From positions 17,039,075 through 17,103,074 of the forward strand of contig NC_064038.1 of the NCBI RefSeq assembly GCF_932526225.1: a stretch of DNA of 64,000 nucleotides. The letters run 5' to 3'. Positions 22,871 through 34,735 of the stretch are shown here, one piece after another. Every line of letters begins with the position of its first letter. Positions within the stretch are counted from its first letter, which is position 1. The DNA comes from Nematostella vectensis (taxonomy: Eukaryota; Cnidaria; Anthozoa; Actiniaria; Edwardsiidae). A model generated the notes under the pieces. That model was given only the letters and a program-made list of their open reading frames with translations, ran no database searches and was not told the DNA's origin. A program made the translations under genes and the position numbers.

Positions 22871-24000
22871 ATTTTTAGATGACATAACCAACTTTTTGAT
22901 GGTTTGGATCGATTTCATACCAATTTGTTGCTCAAAAGTTGCAAAGGAAGGTAGTCCATGGGCCAATAGCCAAAATTCTCGAGTTACTGGAAGTTCGATA
23001 AATGTACATGCCAAAAAAGAGCAATTAAATTGTTAACAGCAATAAATGCCAATATTATGATGCAAGACACATTCAGACATATCTCTGCCCATTTTCCATT
23101 GTCCATGTCTAATTGTTCTTTCTGAATTTCGTTTGTTTTTTCATAAATACCATTTTATCCATCATTTTGTCGCTTTTTTATCTAGAGCCTCGTTTTCATG
23201 CAGAATTGATTTTTTTATTTCAATCATAAAAATAACTAATTTAGCTACATTTTTTTAATGGCTAGCATACATTTTTTTTACCCTCACAGTGTCCTTCTCG
23301 AACTGGACATAGTGATCGTTAGTCCCCCGAAATGATACTAAAATTTTGCCTGGCCCATGGACTAAGGCAACTTTGCTCGCTAATATCTAAATTTCCTGAC
23401 GGAGCAAAAAATGGCATGTTTTCCCTGAATAAGGTCTGGTTAACTTCGGTAAGCTTGAATTTTTGAATAGAGGTTCCTTATGTTATGTAAACCAACATAT
23501 CAAAAAGTGTTTTTTTTAATGGATTCGTCTTCGAGATATGAGGCTTGAAGTGCAATTTTCGAATGTTCAAAGTATGAATTCTCCTCGTTTTTAGGGAGAA
23601 GTCGGGCTCTGATAAAAAATTTAAGGCAACTTTGCTCGCTAATATCTGAATTTCATATCTTCTAAATTTCTTTAAAATTTGGAATTAAGCTTTTCGTCAG
23701 AGGAACTCCTTGTATGCGGAATCTTGAGAGCTTATATATCGAGAATTGGAAAATTTCATGCCCTTTTTTTGCTCTGTCCCCCCCCCCCCCCCCCGGGAAA
23801 AATTTGTTCCACTTTCTCGGATATCGTACTCCGCCAAGAAAAATCCTGGGTACGGGCCCAATGAAGCCACTTTTTATCTATGCAATGCAAACCTGTATAC
23901 ACCCTAAATACATCTTTTTATGGTTTCCGCTATATGTTATTATAAGTGCTTATGTTTCTAATCTAAAATATAAACAAAACGTTTAAATGCTATAAGCGCT
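22871..24000. other. Unique AT-rich DNA with homopolymer runs
   Basis: Contains a 17-base C run at 23,778-23,794 and two direct copies of AAGGCAACTTTGCTCGCTAA near 23,363 and 23,622. A segment near 23,339-23,377 is partly inverted relative to 22,948-22,985; both contain GGCCCATGGACTA. On the minus strand, 22,880-23,014 is open and includes ELPVTREFWLLAHGLPSFAT, which looks protein-like, but I do not recognise it. This may be remnants of one or more transposons. Confidence 0.4.
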
Positions 24001-24245
24001 TATTCTCCATCATCAAAATCCTCGCTCATATCTGATTCGCTGTCTTCCTCGCTCTCTCTTTTCTCTTGTCTCGTGCTGCGCTTTCTTGCAAAGGGAAGAT
24101 CGACAAGCCTTTTTGCTTCTTTAACGTCATCTACAGCATCAACCATTATCAGATGGCAACCTTGAGTCAGTCGCATCTTTGGGAAACTGAGTGTCTTCAC
24201 TTCTTTTTAAATTAATGTTTTCATCCAATTCCTTCCCCTCAACTT
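24000..24245 (-). pseudogene. Candidate 3'-terminal coding piece, acidic C-terminus
   Basis: On the minus strand, one frame reads about 40 codons of Glu/Lys/Asp-rich sequence (ending KDATDSRLPSDNG) before a stop. An overlapping second frame then continues with VDAVDDVKEAKRLVDLPFAR and an acidic tail ending SEDFDDGE, followed by TAA at 24,000. A single frameshift near 24,155 would join them. The composition resembles a real charged C-terminus more than the surrounding DNA does. I do not recognise the protein and cannot identify an upstream exon. It could be a decayed exon or chance. Confidence 0.3.
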
Positions 24246-24410
24246 TTTGTCTTTCTTCGGTTTTCGGGAGGGGGGGGGCACCAAAAATATGGGGGAAGCG
24301 TAAGGGGGGCCATGAAAAAATTTGTTACCCCTAGGGGGGTCAACTAATTTTATCCCTCACTTCTATCAAAATCCTCACGCCTCCCCCCCCCCCCCCCCCC
24401 CCCTCGGGAT
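24246..24410. repeat. G-run and C-run tract
   Basis: Two G-rich runs (about 24,267-24,280 and 24,304-24,340) are followed by a 21-base C run at 24,383-24,403. Such tracts can form G-quadruplex or i-motif structures and are prone to assembly error. No gene is visible. Confidence 0.7.
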
Positions 24411-24687
24411 AATAAATAAACTTTCGCTAATTGTTTTCAAAAATTCGTTCGAATGTAAAACAATTTAATTGCCCTCTTCAAAGCGTGCGATCGGTCTGAT
24501 CTCTGGCGAATATAATCACCAATCCTTCTAGATTGCAAAATTCTGGAAATTTCATTAATAAAATAAATATGAGATAATATTAATCGGCGAAGCGCGATGA
24601 AAGTGCAAATGAATTCTCATATAAGGGTGTTTGGTATAAGATCCAGTCCACATTTTGCGTATATGAGGTCAGTCTTATATGAAATGC

Positions 24688-24779
24688 GGTCCACCGAATC
24701 GATTCCTTGAAAATATCGAAAAATTAGAAATTCGCACTCGATATTTTTAGATATTTCCAAGAAATCGATTCGTTGGTCC
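24688..24779. repeat. Internal inverted repeat (hairpin) of the MITE-like element
   Basis: Left arm GGTCCACCGAATCGATTCCT and onward (to about 24,725) is mirrored by the right arm ending AAATCGATTCGTTGGTCC. This gives a stem of about 38 bp with a few mismatches and a loop of roughly 15-20 bp. It is nested inside the terminal inverted repeats. Confidence 0.75.
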
Positions 24780-25010
24780 GTCTGTCATATAAGAGTCCGT
24801 CTGTCATAGAAGAGTCCTTCTGTCATAGAAAAGTCTGTCTGTCATAGAAGAGTCCGTCTGTCATAGAAGAGTCCGTCTATCATAGAAGAGTCCGTCTGTC
24901 ATAGAAGAGTCCGTCTGTCATATAAGAGTCCGTCTGTCATATTAGAGTCCGTCTGTCATGAGAATCCGTCTGTCATATGAGTCCGTCTGTCATATAAGAC
25001 ACCAAGTCCA
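24776..25010. repeat. 20-bp tandem repeat GTCCGTCTGTCATAGAAGAG
   Basis: About eleven copies of GTCCGTCTGTCATAGAAGAG and variants (ATATAAGAG, shortened ATGAGA near the right end). The array begins directly at the right foot of the internal hairpin, so the hairpin flank was probably the seed of the amplification. Confidence 0.9.
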
Positions 25011-25126
25011 CCAGACCTTTCTGACTGACCCCATTTTGTACCAAACACCCTAAGCTGCGAATTCTTTTGCACGTGCATCATGCCTCGCCGATTAATAATA
25101 TCTCATATTTATTTCAGAATTTGCAA

Positions 25127-25904
25127 ATTAAAAGCAAAGTAGTACAATTTATCACAAATCAAATTCGAGGGCTTTTAATTACTTTTTATAGAAATTCAGG
25201 GACTATTATAACAATCATACATACATAGGGCCAACATTTTTTTCAAACTTTTACCAAAGTTTTTTTTTTAATTATACATGGTCTATTTTCAAAACGAAAA
25301 TAGACAACGCAAGCATCATGAATCACTGATGAGAAACTGTTATAAAACGGTGATTTTAAGAGAACGTTCACCTACAGATTTTATTCTTTTTGTGAGATTA
25401 TCAAACTTGTTTTCCTTTTCTTTAAAGCCTTTCTCTTTTCCTTAGCACAAATTTCCTTCAGCACAGAACAACTTTTTAGGCTTCTATATTCAGGTTTTCA
25501 ACCATCAATAGGCAATTTATAGAGAAGCGGCGAGATGACCGTCTTGAAAACGATATCTTCCTTTTTTAAAGATCCCACGATATTTTCCTTTTCTAAAGAT
25601 CCCAGAAAGAGAAGTCAAATATCTAAGATATAGAATCAGGCGCTGACCAAAAACGGAGCTTCAAAAAAAACTGCTTATTTTCGTTCAATAATCAAAGAAA
25701 GTTTTACGACTGCTTGCGACGCTGCCGATAACCTCACAAATCGCATGACTATCTCCTTGAACTACATGACTTCTTCTAATTTTGGTTGTCTGACGATGTT
25801 TCTACGATAAGGTATTGAAATTTGTATGACGGCATCTATGATATTTCTGTTTGTTAAAAACGTCATTGATGTCACAGATCACATGAACGTTGTTGCACCC
25901 CCTT
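25127..25904. other. Unique AT-rich DNA, nothing recognised
   Basis: No open frame, structured RNA or repeat stands out. Short near-duplicated phrases such as AAAGATCCCA(C/G) near 25,567 and 25,597 are too small to interpret. Confidence 0.4.
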
Positions 25905-27870
25905 GAAACCTACATGACACAAACCTACACATGACACATATCTACAAATGACACATACCTACACATGACACATATATACACGTGACACATACCTACACAT
26001 GACACATGTGTGTCATGTAGGTACATGACACATACCCACACATGACACATATCTACACATGACACATACCTACATGACACATATCTACACATGACACAAA
26101 CCTACACATGACGCATATCTACATGTGTCACATACCTACATGACACATACCTACACATGACACATATCTACACATGACTCATATCTACAAATGATACAAA
26201 CCTACATATGACACATACCTACATAACACATACCTACACATGACACAAACCTACATAACACATACCTACACATGACACATACCTGCACATGACATATACC
26301 TAAACATTACCATACCTACACATGACACATACCCACACATGACACATACCTACACATGACACATACCTACACATGACACATATATACATGTGACACATAC
26401 TTTCATGACACAAACCTACACATGACACATATATACACGTGACACATACCTATACATGACACATACCTACACATGACAATTCTAAACATGACACAAACCT
26501 ACACATGACACAAACCTACATAACACATACCTACACATGACACAAACCTACACATGACACATACCTACACATGACACATACCCGCACATGACACATACCT
26601 AAACATTACCATACCTACACATGACACATACCTACACATGAGACATATATACACATGACACATACCTACACACGACACATACCTACATGACACATACCCA
26701 CACATGACACATATCTACACATGACATACCTACACATGACACATACCTACACATGACACATATCTACACATGACACATACCTACACATGACACATACCTA
26801 CACATGACACATACCTACATGACACATACCCACACATGTATGTATGTGTCATGTGCAGGTATGTGTCATGTGTAGGTATGTGTCATGTAGGTTTGTGTCA
26901 TGTGCAGGTATGTGTCATGTAGGTATGTGTCATGTGTAGGTATGTGTCACGTGTATATATGTGTCATGTAGGTATGTGTCATGTGTAGGTATGTGTCACA
27001 TGTATATATGTGTCATGTTTAGGTTTGTGTCATGTGTAGGTATGTGTCACGTGTATATATGTGTCATGTGTAGGTATGTGTCATGTTTAGATATGTGTCA
27101 TGTGTAGGTATGTGTCATGTGTGGGTGTCATGTAGGTATGTGTCATATGTAGGTTTGTGTCATGTGTAGGTATGTGTCATGTGTAGGTATGTGTCACGTG
27201 TATATATGTCTCATGTGTAGGTATGTGTCATGTGTAAATATGTGTCACATGTATATATGTGTCATGTGTAGATATGTGTCATGTGTGGGTATGTGTCATG
27301 TAGGTATGTGTCACGTGTATATATGTCTCATGTGTAGGTATGTGTCATGTGTAGATATGTGTCATGTGTAGGTATGTGTCATGTTTAGGTATGGTAATGT
27401 TTAGGTATGTGTCATGTGCAGGTATGTGTTATGTGTGGGTATGTGTTATGTAGGTTTGTGTCATGTAGGTATGTGTCATGTGTAGGTATGTGCCACGCGT
27501 ATGTAAGTGTCATGTGAAGGTATGTGTCATGTGTAGGTATGTGTCATGTAGGTATGTGTCATGTGTAGATATGTGTCATGTGTGGGTATGTCATGTAGGT
27601 ATGTGTCATGTGTAGGTTTGTATCATGTGTAGGTATGACACATACCTACATGACACATACCTACACATGACACATACCTGCACATGACACATATATACAC
27701 GTGACACATACCTACACATGACACATACCTACATGACACACACCTACACATGACACAAACCTACACATGACACATACTTTCATGACACAAACCTACACAT
27801 GACACAAACCTACATAACACATACCTACACATGACACAAACCTACATAACACGTACCTACACATGACACA
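25905..27870. repeat. 17-bp satellite with strand switches (ACACATGACACATACCT)
   Basis: The unit ACACATGACACATACCT is tandemly repeated on the + strand from about 25,905 to 26,836. It then appears as its reverse complement (AGGTATGTGTCATGTGT) from about 26,837 to 27,631, and returns to the first orientation from 27,632 to 27,870. A tiny inversion is also present near 26,003-26,022. The junction at 27,631 is a clean hairpin, TGTAGGTATG then CACATACCTACA. Unit variants (CCCAC, CTGCAC, TATATACACG) occur in both orientations. Confidence 0.95.
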
Positions 27871-30654
27871 AGTGATTTTGATTTGATGACGGGATTTTTT
27901 TATTCAAAACACTTTATCAAATGCGTGCTTTTGTTTGTTGATTGCACAAAAGCGCTAATGAAAGTTTGACAATGAAAACGAGTTAACACAATGTTGCCTT
28001 ATTCACATGGTCATAGACTGTATCTCAATCCAAGTAATATCATTTGTACAATTATCATAGACAACCATTTATGAAACACTCTCGGTTTTTAACCATACCC
28101 AACACTTGGATTGTTTAAGGATACCGTAGACCCAAGCGGTAATTACCCCGATCGTCCCGGCAAAATCGCTCGCGCTCGCGTCGGATTAAAGCAAATGCCA
28201 ACAAACTATATGTCAATTTAAAGCTTAATGATTGTACTTTCCTCCTAAAATAATCATTTTTTATACGCGCTGAATTTTGAGTGCTTTTGCCTGGTCCGAA
28301 GTGCGAAATCGACCACTTTTAAACATGCGAATTATTTATACACACCAAAAGCGCGTCACCTCCCGGGATCTGCTTTATATCTTTCGTAATGTACTGAACT
28401 GACAAACCGTGTCTACATTTGACGTCACACAGCCTTGTTGATAAATAATCAAGGGTCAAAGTTAGGCGTGGAATAATTTTGCTACTTTGTCTACAACGCG
28501 CTAATTAAGTCCGTAGCAAAAAAAAGCTATTGATTATCCGCGGCACGGTGTGACAGAACAATATCTATACTAGACGCTTGCCAAGTTGCGCAGGAATCGG
28601 GCGGTTAGAAGTGTACCTTTAATTTACATATTTAGAGTAAAATGGGATGAAATTTGATTGCGAGATATCGGGGATTGAAGTTGTGTAAGCATTAGACGCA
28701 GCGTGACAGTAATGACAGACGAAGTGCAAAATAGAGCCGCGTAGCGTATGGCAACCAATCACATTGCACGCTCTACACGCAGCGGGAAAAGTCTTAGGCG
28801 CTCAAATGTCATAGCGTTAGTCGTGTAAGTGAATGAAGATGCCTAGACCGAAGCGAGCTTGCACCATGTTTTGGGCTTTCTTCCTCGCTTAGCCTTCTTC
28901 GAGAGAAGCCAAGGATTCTTACTTAATCTTGGCGTAATTAACAACTATGCAAACTTTAGAGTGAACGTTTATAAAGTTGATATAAATACGGATAAATCTC
29001 GGATAAAACGTCGATAATGATACTGACGCGCTTGTATTCTAATTAGAGGGAAAAGCCGTAAAACTAAGTTCCCCGGATGTTGATCGCGGGACTTTGATCT
29101 AAGTAAACAGGATTATGGGATTATTGACGCCTTCGAGAATAACGCTACACTCGTTCGAATTCGGTTTTTCTTGAATATCTGGCGGAGTATTTAAGATTTT
29201 GGTGGTATTTTTTGCTAACATCTAGAGTGTGCCTATTGTCACCGAATGGCATAAAAAATTTTCACCCGAAATGAAGCCATTTGGGCTTACGGTATCGTTA
29301 ATTCTTTTTCCATCCTTGTTTCATCCTGTTGCGATCTTGTTTACTGCTAGATGTCTTTGCTTCTTCCGTAGTTTAGTAGTTGTTCTTTTTGAACCTTTTA
29401 TAGTGGGTTAATTAAATTTTGGGATGCTGGCTTCAACCAATTTATTTTCGTCCTCATCTCACTTGGGAGAACGAAAACGGTTTGTCGCGTGATTTTGGTC
29501 AACAGAAAAGCAGTTATGCGTCCCATTCAACCGCCTTTTACAATCAGTGCAAAATTGCAATTAAATCGTGGCATTCTTCGGTGGATAGTTTGAGAAATAT
29601 TACTTGAAAAACTGCCTACGTTTGTAATATGTTCTCACTGGTCTCATCATTGTGCTCAAATAAGTTAAGGGGGAGACCTGGCTCCGCACAGATAACACGA
29701 CCAATCAGGCTAAATAAAGGCAGACCCTGTACGAGGCTATTCGGTAATAAAGTCACTTGCAGTCAGTACCAGCAGTTCCGGTGGTCCGGTGTCCACAATT
29801 GGCTATCACAAGCTAAATGCAGTGACATAAAGTTCGAAACAGTGAAACTTCTGTTCTCTACCCATTACTCAGTCCTAAAGACGTAATACCCTACCCCGGC
29901 GACTCTGGCGCTGTGACCGAATCGCCAGCATACCAGCCGTAGGGAGAAACGTATAGGGAGGAAATGAGCAAAAGGTGAAAGGAGAGGTTACCCTATAGCA
30001 AAGCGATCTCAAGCGTCCAGAGACAGGGTTAGACATTACATGGAGAGAGCTTGCTAGAAGGCGTGTAGGAGAGAACGTAAAGACGAGGAAAGAAAGCCGG
30101 AATGCGAGAGCGATAGCCTATGAAAAAAGAGAGGGGGTGTGGGTTTGGGGGGGAATAATATGGATAAAACATGGCGTCTGTTGACATTTCCCAAGGCAAA
30201 CAAACACATTTAGATTACCCTGCATGATATAACAAATCTCCGAAGCACCAAATCCAAGTTCCTGAATAAGTTCTATGAACATATCTAGTGAAGCTAAAAC
30301 TGATTTGGTTCATCGCGTTTTGATTTAATTCGATACATCTTTCCTGTTATCATTTTAAGGCGAATAAAACGGACGCCAAAGCATAAGAAATTAAAATGAC
30401 TGAAAGAAGGTGACTGCAAGATACCACAGACTCATTCTAACTGGGCACATTCTATATTGAAAGAAAAACCCGAGCTCCTGAGCTGAGCTAGATAGAAATA
30501 ATAATAGCTATAACAAAAAATACGGTGATACCACCGATCTAAGCAAGACGACCCTTGCGCAGTGGGGGCTCGAGCCATGTTGACCTTGGCTTCGAAAGGA
30601 CCTGAGGCGCCATTGTAGCCCGTGAAGCTTGCGGTAAGCTCTTCTCGACTCTTA
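27871..30654. other. Unique DNA, no gene recognised
   Basis: About 2.8 kb without satellites. Short open frames at 29,229-29,411, 29,419-29,607 and 29,629-29,886 follow each other on the + strand, but I recognise no domain and see no supporting splice pattern. Around 29,700-29,760 there are two AATAAAG motifs followed by TCACTTGCAGTCAGT, which resembles the 3' part of a retrotransposon LTR, without a proven partner. The stretch 29,940-30,150 is purine-rich. Confidence 0.4.
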
Positions 30655-31018
30655 CCTGTATTTCCCTGTATTCCCCTGTATTTCCTTGTATTATCCTGTA
30701 TTTCCCTGTATTCTCCTGTTTTTTCCCTTCATTCTCTTGTATTTCCCTGTATTCTCCTGTTTTTCCCTGTATTCTCCTGTATTTCCTTCTATTCTTCTGT
30801 ATTGTCCTGCATTCTCCTGTATTTCACGGTATTCTTCTGTATTTCCCTGTATTCTCCTGTATTTAAATGTATTCTCCTGTATTCCCCTGTGTTTTCTTGT
30901 ATTTCCCTGTATTCTCCTGTATTTCTCTGTATTCTCCTGTTTTCCCCTGTATTTCCCTGTATTCTCCTGTATTTCTCTGTATTCTCCTGTATTTCCCTGT
31001 ATTCTCCTGTATTTCCTC
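30655..31018 (-). repeat. 20-bp satellite, minor array, minus orientation
   Basis: About 18 copies of the reverse complement of GAATACAGGGAAATACAG (read on + as CTGTATTTCCCTGTATTCTC). It is the same satellite as the large array 2 kb to the right, but in the opposite orientation. Confidence 0.95.
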
Positions 31019-33004
31019 GGCATTACTAAAAAGTGGAACCGGCGGAACCAGCGGAACCAGTATATTTAGTTATAGGGGTAGGGATGTCATACTATGATCA
31101 CCATTTATTTCCTTTCTAATTTGCAAGGCGATTAAACATTCCGTTGTGAAATGCTAAGACAACATCACTAAGCGCAAATGTGCTACGTTATTGCACTCAT
31201 ATTCGACATTCTCTCATATGCAATTTGTATACAATTTCCGTTGAACGTTCCTAGTATCCGTTATGTCTACTTGCTAATACAAAAACTTGGAATCGATAAG
31301 ATAAAGCGGTGCTCTTTTCGGTAGGTAGATCGTGTCTATGTGTTTTCAAAGCTATTTTTGTCAACTTGCAGGTATTAAAGTGCGGGGAAAAGTAGAAGAG
31401 GAAGTCGAATTCGCTGTTTACGCCTAAATTTAATTTTTATTGGCAAACGTCTCATTCATAGTTGTTATTGGAGTAACCTAGGTAATATCAAACTTCAAGT
31501 TCAATGGTAGGATTTGAACTGATCTTGTAAGTGGTTTGTTTGCTTATTTGTTTTTCGTTTCTTCGTAGTAAATTTTACGCGTTTTTCTACAATTTGAGTC
31601 CCAACTCTACACTAAATGTGGCCGGTCAAAAAAAAAGGGGCTAGCACTTTCTATGCTAACCGGAAAATGCTTATTTGCTTGTCAAGATTCACAGAAAAAT
31701 ATGTCAAAGTAATCTTTTTCGCCGTCGATTGACGACTTTTTGTGGGACATTTGTGGGACCACATGGCTGTTATTGCATCATCTCTTTCCTGATTGGCTAT
31801 TCGTGCGCGCGTGATTGACATGTCGGATCTATGAATTGTTGCGCAGAAAAGGGTTTAGTTCCATGAGAGAAAAGTTCCCCCACCAAAGAGAAGAGAGAGA
31901 CAAGGCAAGCAAATTAATTTCACCTAACCCGCTTCGAGCGAGTTCAGCGCGAAAATAAAAAAGCTTTCGGCAAAATTCCACCGGCAGCGGCTGCACAGAT
32001 AATTCACAACTGCAGAGCGAAATTTACTACTATGCTAGGAGAAAAAGATGTCACTGCATAAAAGCACTACTGGTAGTGTTGCTAGTATTATATCTCGTAG
32101 TCTTTTGAACAGTTTAAAGACAACAATGTTAACTTTTACAGAATATGTTGAGTTGACGCTCCTGGAAAAACTTGCCATACTCGAAGAGCTACATATATGC
32201 GGTGACTATTGAGTAGCCTCATGACTAGGGTCATGTCTTTCAACAAAGACACTAATAAACGTTTTATGCAAGCCCTATTTTAAAGGATTAAGCTATTTTT
32301 GGAGTTCACGCTATCTGAACTGTCGGAAAAATATAAAAATATTATTTCTGCCTCGACTAGGGAATATCGTTTTTTAAACCATTAGGACATACTTGGAATA
32401 CTAAAATCATCGAAAAAAGGCGTAAACATGGCTGCCTTCAACAAATAGGAGGATATGCCTATCCTCTATTCATAATATTTAATTACATCATCACAAAATT
32501 TCAGGACTAGGCTCGTAATGGAGTCATCTGTTAAGCTCATAATATACAAAAAAGGTCTTTTGGCCTTACAGTTTGAAAGAGTTATTGATTGCAAATAGAT
32601 CATTAAAAAATACTCGACGTATATCATTGACATAGTCGCATTCCATTAAGGTATGGTACTCAAAAGTATAGCTGGAATGGCCTATTAAAAACTAGTTAAA
32701 AAGTTTGGATAGTTCCTCTTTCCAAGGTGTTTGTGCGTGTGTATGGGGGGGGGGGGGGGGATATACAACCCGCCACCACTGAAGTAGGCTGATTTAGAAC
32801 CACGACTCCGGCAAGAGGACGCCGCATCGCGCACGTTCGATCGTCGTACGTCGCACGTCGTATCGGGCGTTTACAATTAGTGTGCCACGTGCGTGCGATC
32901 CAGTGCGATCCAATTTTACAGTGGCTGTGAGTGGAAAATTTGAAACGCACAGTATATCTGGCTTTATTTTCACAATCGAGAGCAAAGGAAATGAGTGGTG
33001 GAGA
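31019..33004. other. Unique DNA between two oppositely oriented arrays
   Basis: About 2 kb of AT-rich DNA flanked by inverted copies of one satellite. It has a 16-base G run at 32,745-32,760, and a CG-rich patch with repeated CGTCGTACGTCGCACGTCG-like text at 32,820-32,870. No exon, RNA gene or transposon end could be identified. Confidence 0.5.
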
Positions 33005-33606
33005 ATGCAGGGGAATACATGGGAATACAGGAGAATACAGGAACATGAAGGGAAATACATGAGAATACAGGAAAATACAAGGAAATACAGAAGAATACAT
33101 GAGTATACAGGGAAATACAGGAGAATACAGGAAAAACCAGGGAATAAAGGAAAAACCATGGGAATAAAGGAAATAACGGAGAATACAGGGAAATACAGAA
33201 GAATACAGGATAATACAGGGAAGTACAGGAGAATACAGGGAAATACAGGAGAATACAGGGATATACTGGAGAAAACAAGGGAATACAAGGAAATACAGGA
33301 GAATACAGGGAAATACAGGAGAATACAGGGAAATACAGGAGAATACAAATACAGGAGAATACAGGGAAATACAGGAAAATACATGGAAATACAGGGAAAT
33401 ACAGGGGAATACAGGAGAATACAGGAGAATACAGGGAAATACAAGAGAAGACAGGGAAATACAAAAGAATACAGGAAAATACAGGAGAATACAGGGAAAT
33501 ACTGGAGAAAACAGGAGAATACAGGGAAAAACAGGAGAATACAGGAAAATACAGGGAAATACAGGAGAGTACAGGGAAATACAGGAGAATACAGGGAAAT
33601 ACAGAA

Positions 33607-33715
33607 GAAGTCTTATTAAAGACGAAAATTTGGCAGAGTCGATTTCCAGTTTTTGGTGTATTGTATTCATTGTTCTGGTACGAGATAGCGACAGTTTGGG
33701 CTTTTTGATTCTATG
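33607..33715. repeat. 109-bp insert in the 20-bp satellite, copy 1
   Basis: A block from GAAGTCTTATTAAAGACG to GGGCTTTTTGATTCTATG has no resemblance to the satellite. It recurs three more times in the array. It is AT-rich, shows no recognisable coding or structured RNA signature, and is flanked on both sides by ordinary satellite units. Confidence 0.9.
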
Positions 33716-34626
33716 AGAAATACAGGAGAATACAGGGAAATACAGGAGAATACAGGAAAAACCAGGGAATAATAGAAAAACCAGGGGAATAACGGAAAAT
33801 ACAGGGAAATACAGGAGAATACATGGAAATACAGGAGAATACAGGTAAATACAGAAGAATACAGGGAAATACAGGATAATACAGGGAAATACAGGAGAAT
33901 ACAGGAAAATACAGGAGAATACAGAAAATACAAGAGAAGACAGGGAAATACAAGAGAATACAGGGAAATACAGGAGAATACAGGGAAAAACAGGAGAATA
34001 CAGGGATATACTGGAGAAAACAGGGGAATACAAGGAAATACAGGAGAATACAGGGAAATACAGGACAATACAGGGAAATACAGGAGAATACAAATACAGG
34101 AGAATACAGGAAAATACATGGAAATACAGGGAAGTACAGGGAAATACAGGAGAATACAGGAACATGAAGGGAAATACATGAGAATACAGGAAAATACAAG
34201 GAAATACAGAAGAAACCAGGGAATAATGGAAAAACCAGGGGAGTAAAGAGGAATAACGGAAAATACAGGGAAATACAGGAGAATACAGGGATATACTGGA
34301 GAAAACAAGGGAATACAAGGAAATACAGGAGAATACAGGGAAATACAGGAGAATACAGGGAAATACAGGAGAATACAAATACAGGAGAATACAGGGAAAT
34401 ACAGGAAAATACATGGAAATACAGGGAAATACAGGGGAATACAGGAGAATACAGGGAAATACAAGAGAAGACAGGGAAATACAAAAGAATACAGGAAAAT
34501 ACAGGAGAATACAGGGAAATACTGGAGAAAACAGGAGAATACAGGGAAAAACAGGAGAATACAGGAAAATACAGGGAAATACAGGAGAGTACAGGGAAAT
34601 ACAGGAGAATACAGGGAAATACAGAA

Positions 34627-34735
34627 GAAGTCTTATTAAAGACGAAAATTTGGCAGAGTCGATTTCCAGTTTTTGGTGTATTGTATTCATTGTTCTGGTA
34701 CGAGATAGCGACAGTTTGGGCTTTTTGATTCTATG
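34627..34735. repeat. 109-bp insert, copy 2
   Basis: Reads the same as copy 1, exactly 1,020 bp downstream. The satellite on either side is also matched over hundreds of bases, so insert and flanks were duplicated together. Confidence 0.9.

Larger units (their letters stand above)
24533..25126. mobile_element. MITE-like element with long terminal inverted repeats
   Basis: The left arm 24,533-24,636 and right arm 25,039-25,126 are inverted copies. Shared blocks include TTGCAAA(A)TTCTG, AAATAAATATGAGATA, TTAATCGGCGA and AGGGTGTTTGGTA. The left arm has an extra 16 bp or so. No transposase frame fits in 594 bp, so any movement would need another element's enzyme. Inside are a strong hairpin (24,688-24,779) and a 20-bp tandem array (24,776-25,010). 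I could not define a target-site duplication, so the superfamily is unknown and the outer ends are approximate. Confidence 0.75.

Noticed and set aside
21245-23014. Long Tyr/Ile/Leu/Thr frames over the 33/25-bp satellite
   Set aside because: Two different minus frames are open across the same DNA and both simply translate the repeat.
27162-27371. Frame of Met/Cys/Val/Tyr repeats in the 17-bp satellite
   Set aside because: It is a translation of the repeat unit and ends where unit variants change phase.
29620-29790. Possible solo LTR with AATAAAG motifs and a TCACTTGCAGTCAGT end
   Set aside because: No matching second LTR, no clear TG...CA borders with a target-site duplication, and no adjoining primer-binding site that I could confirm.
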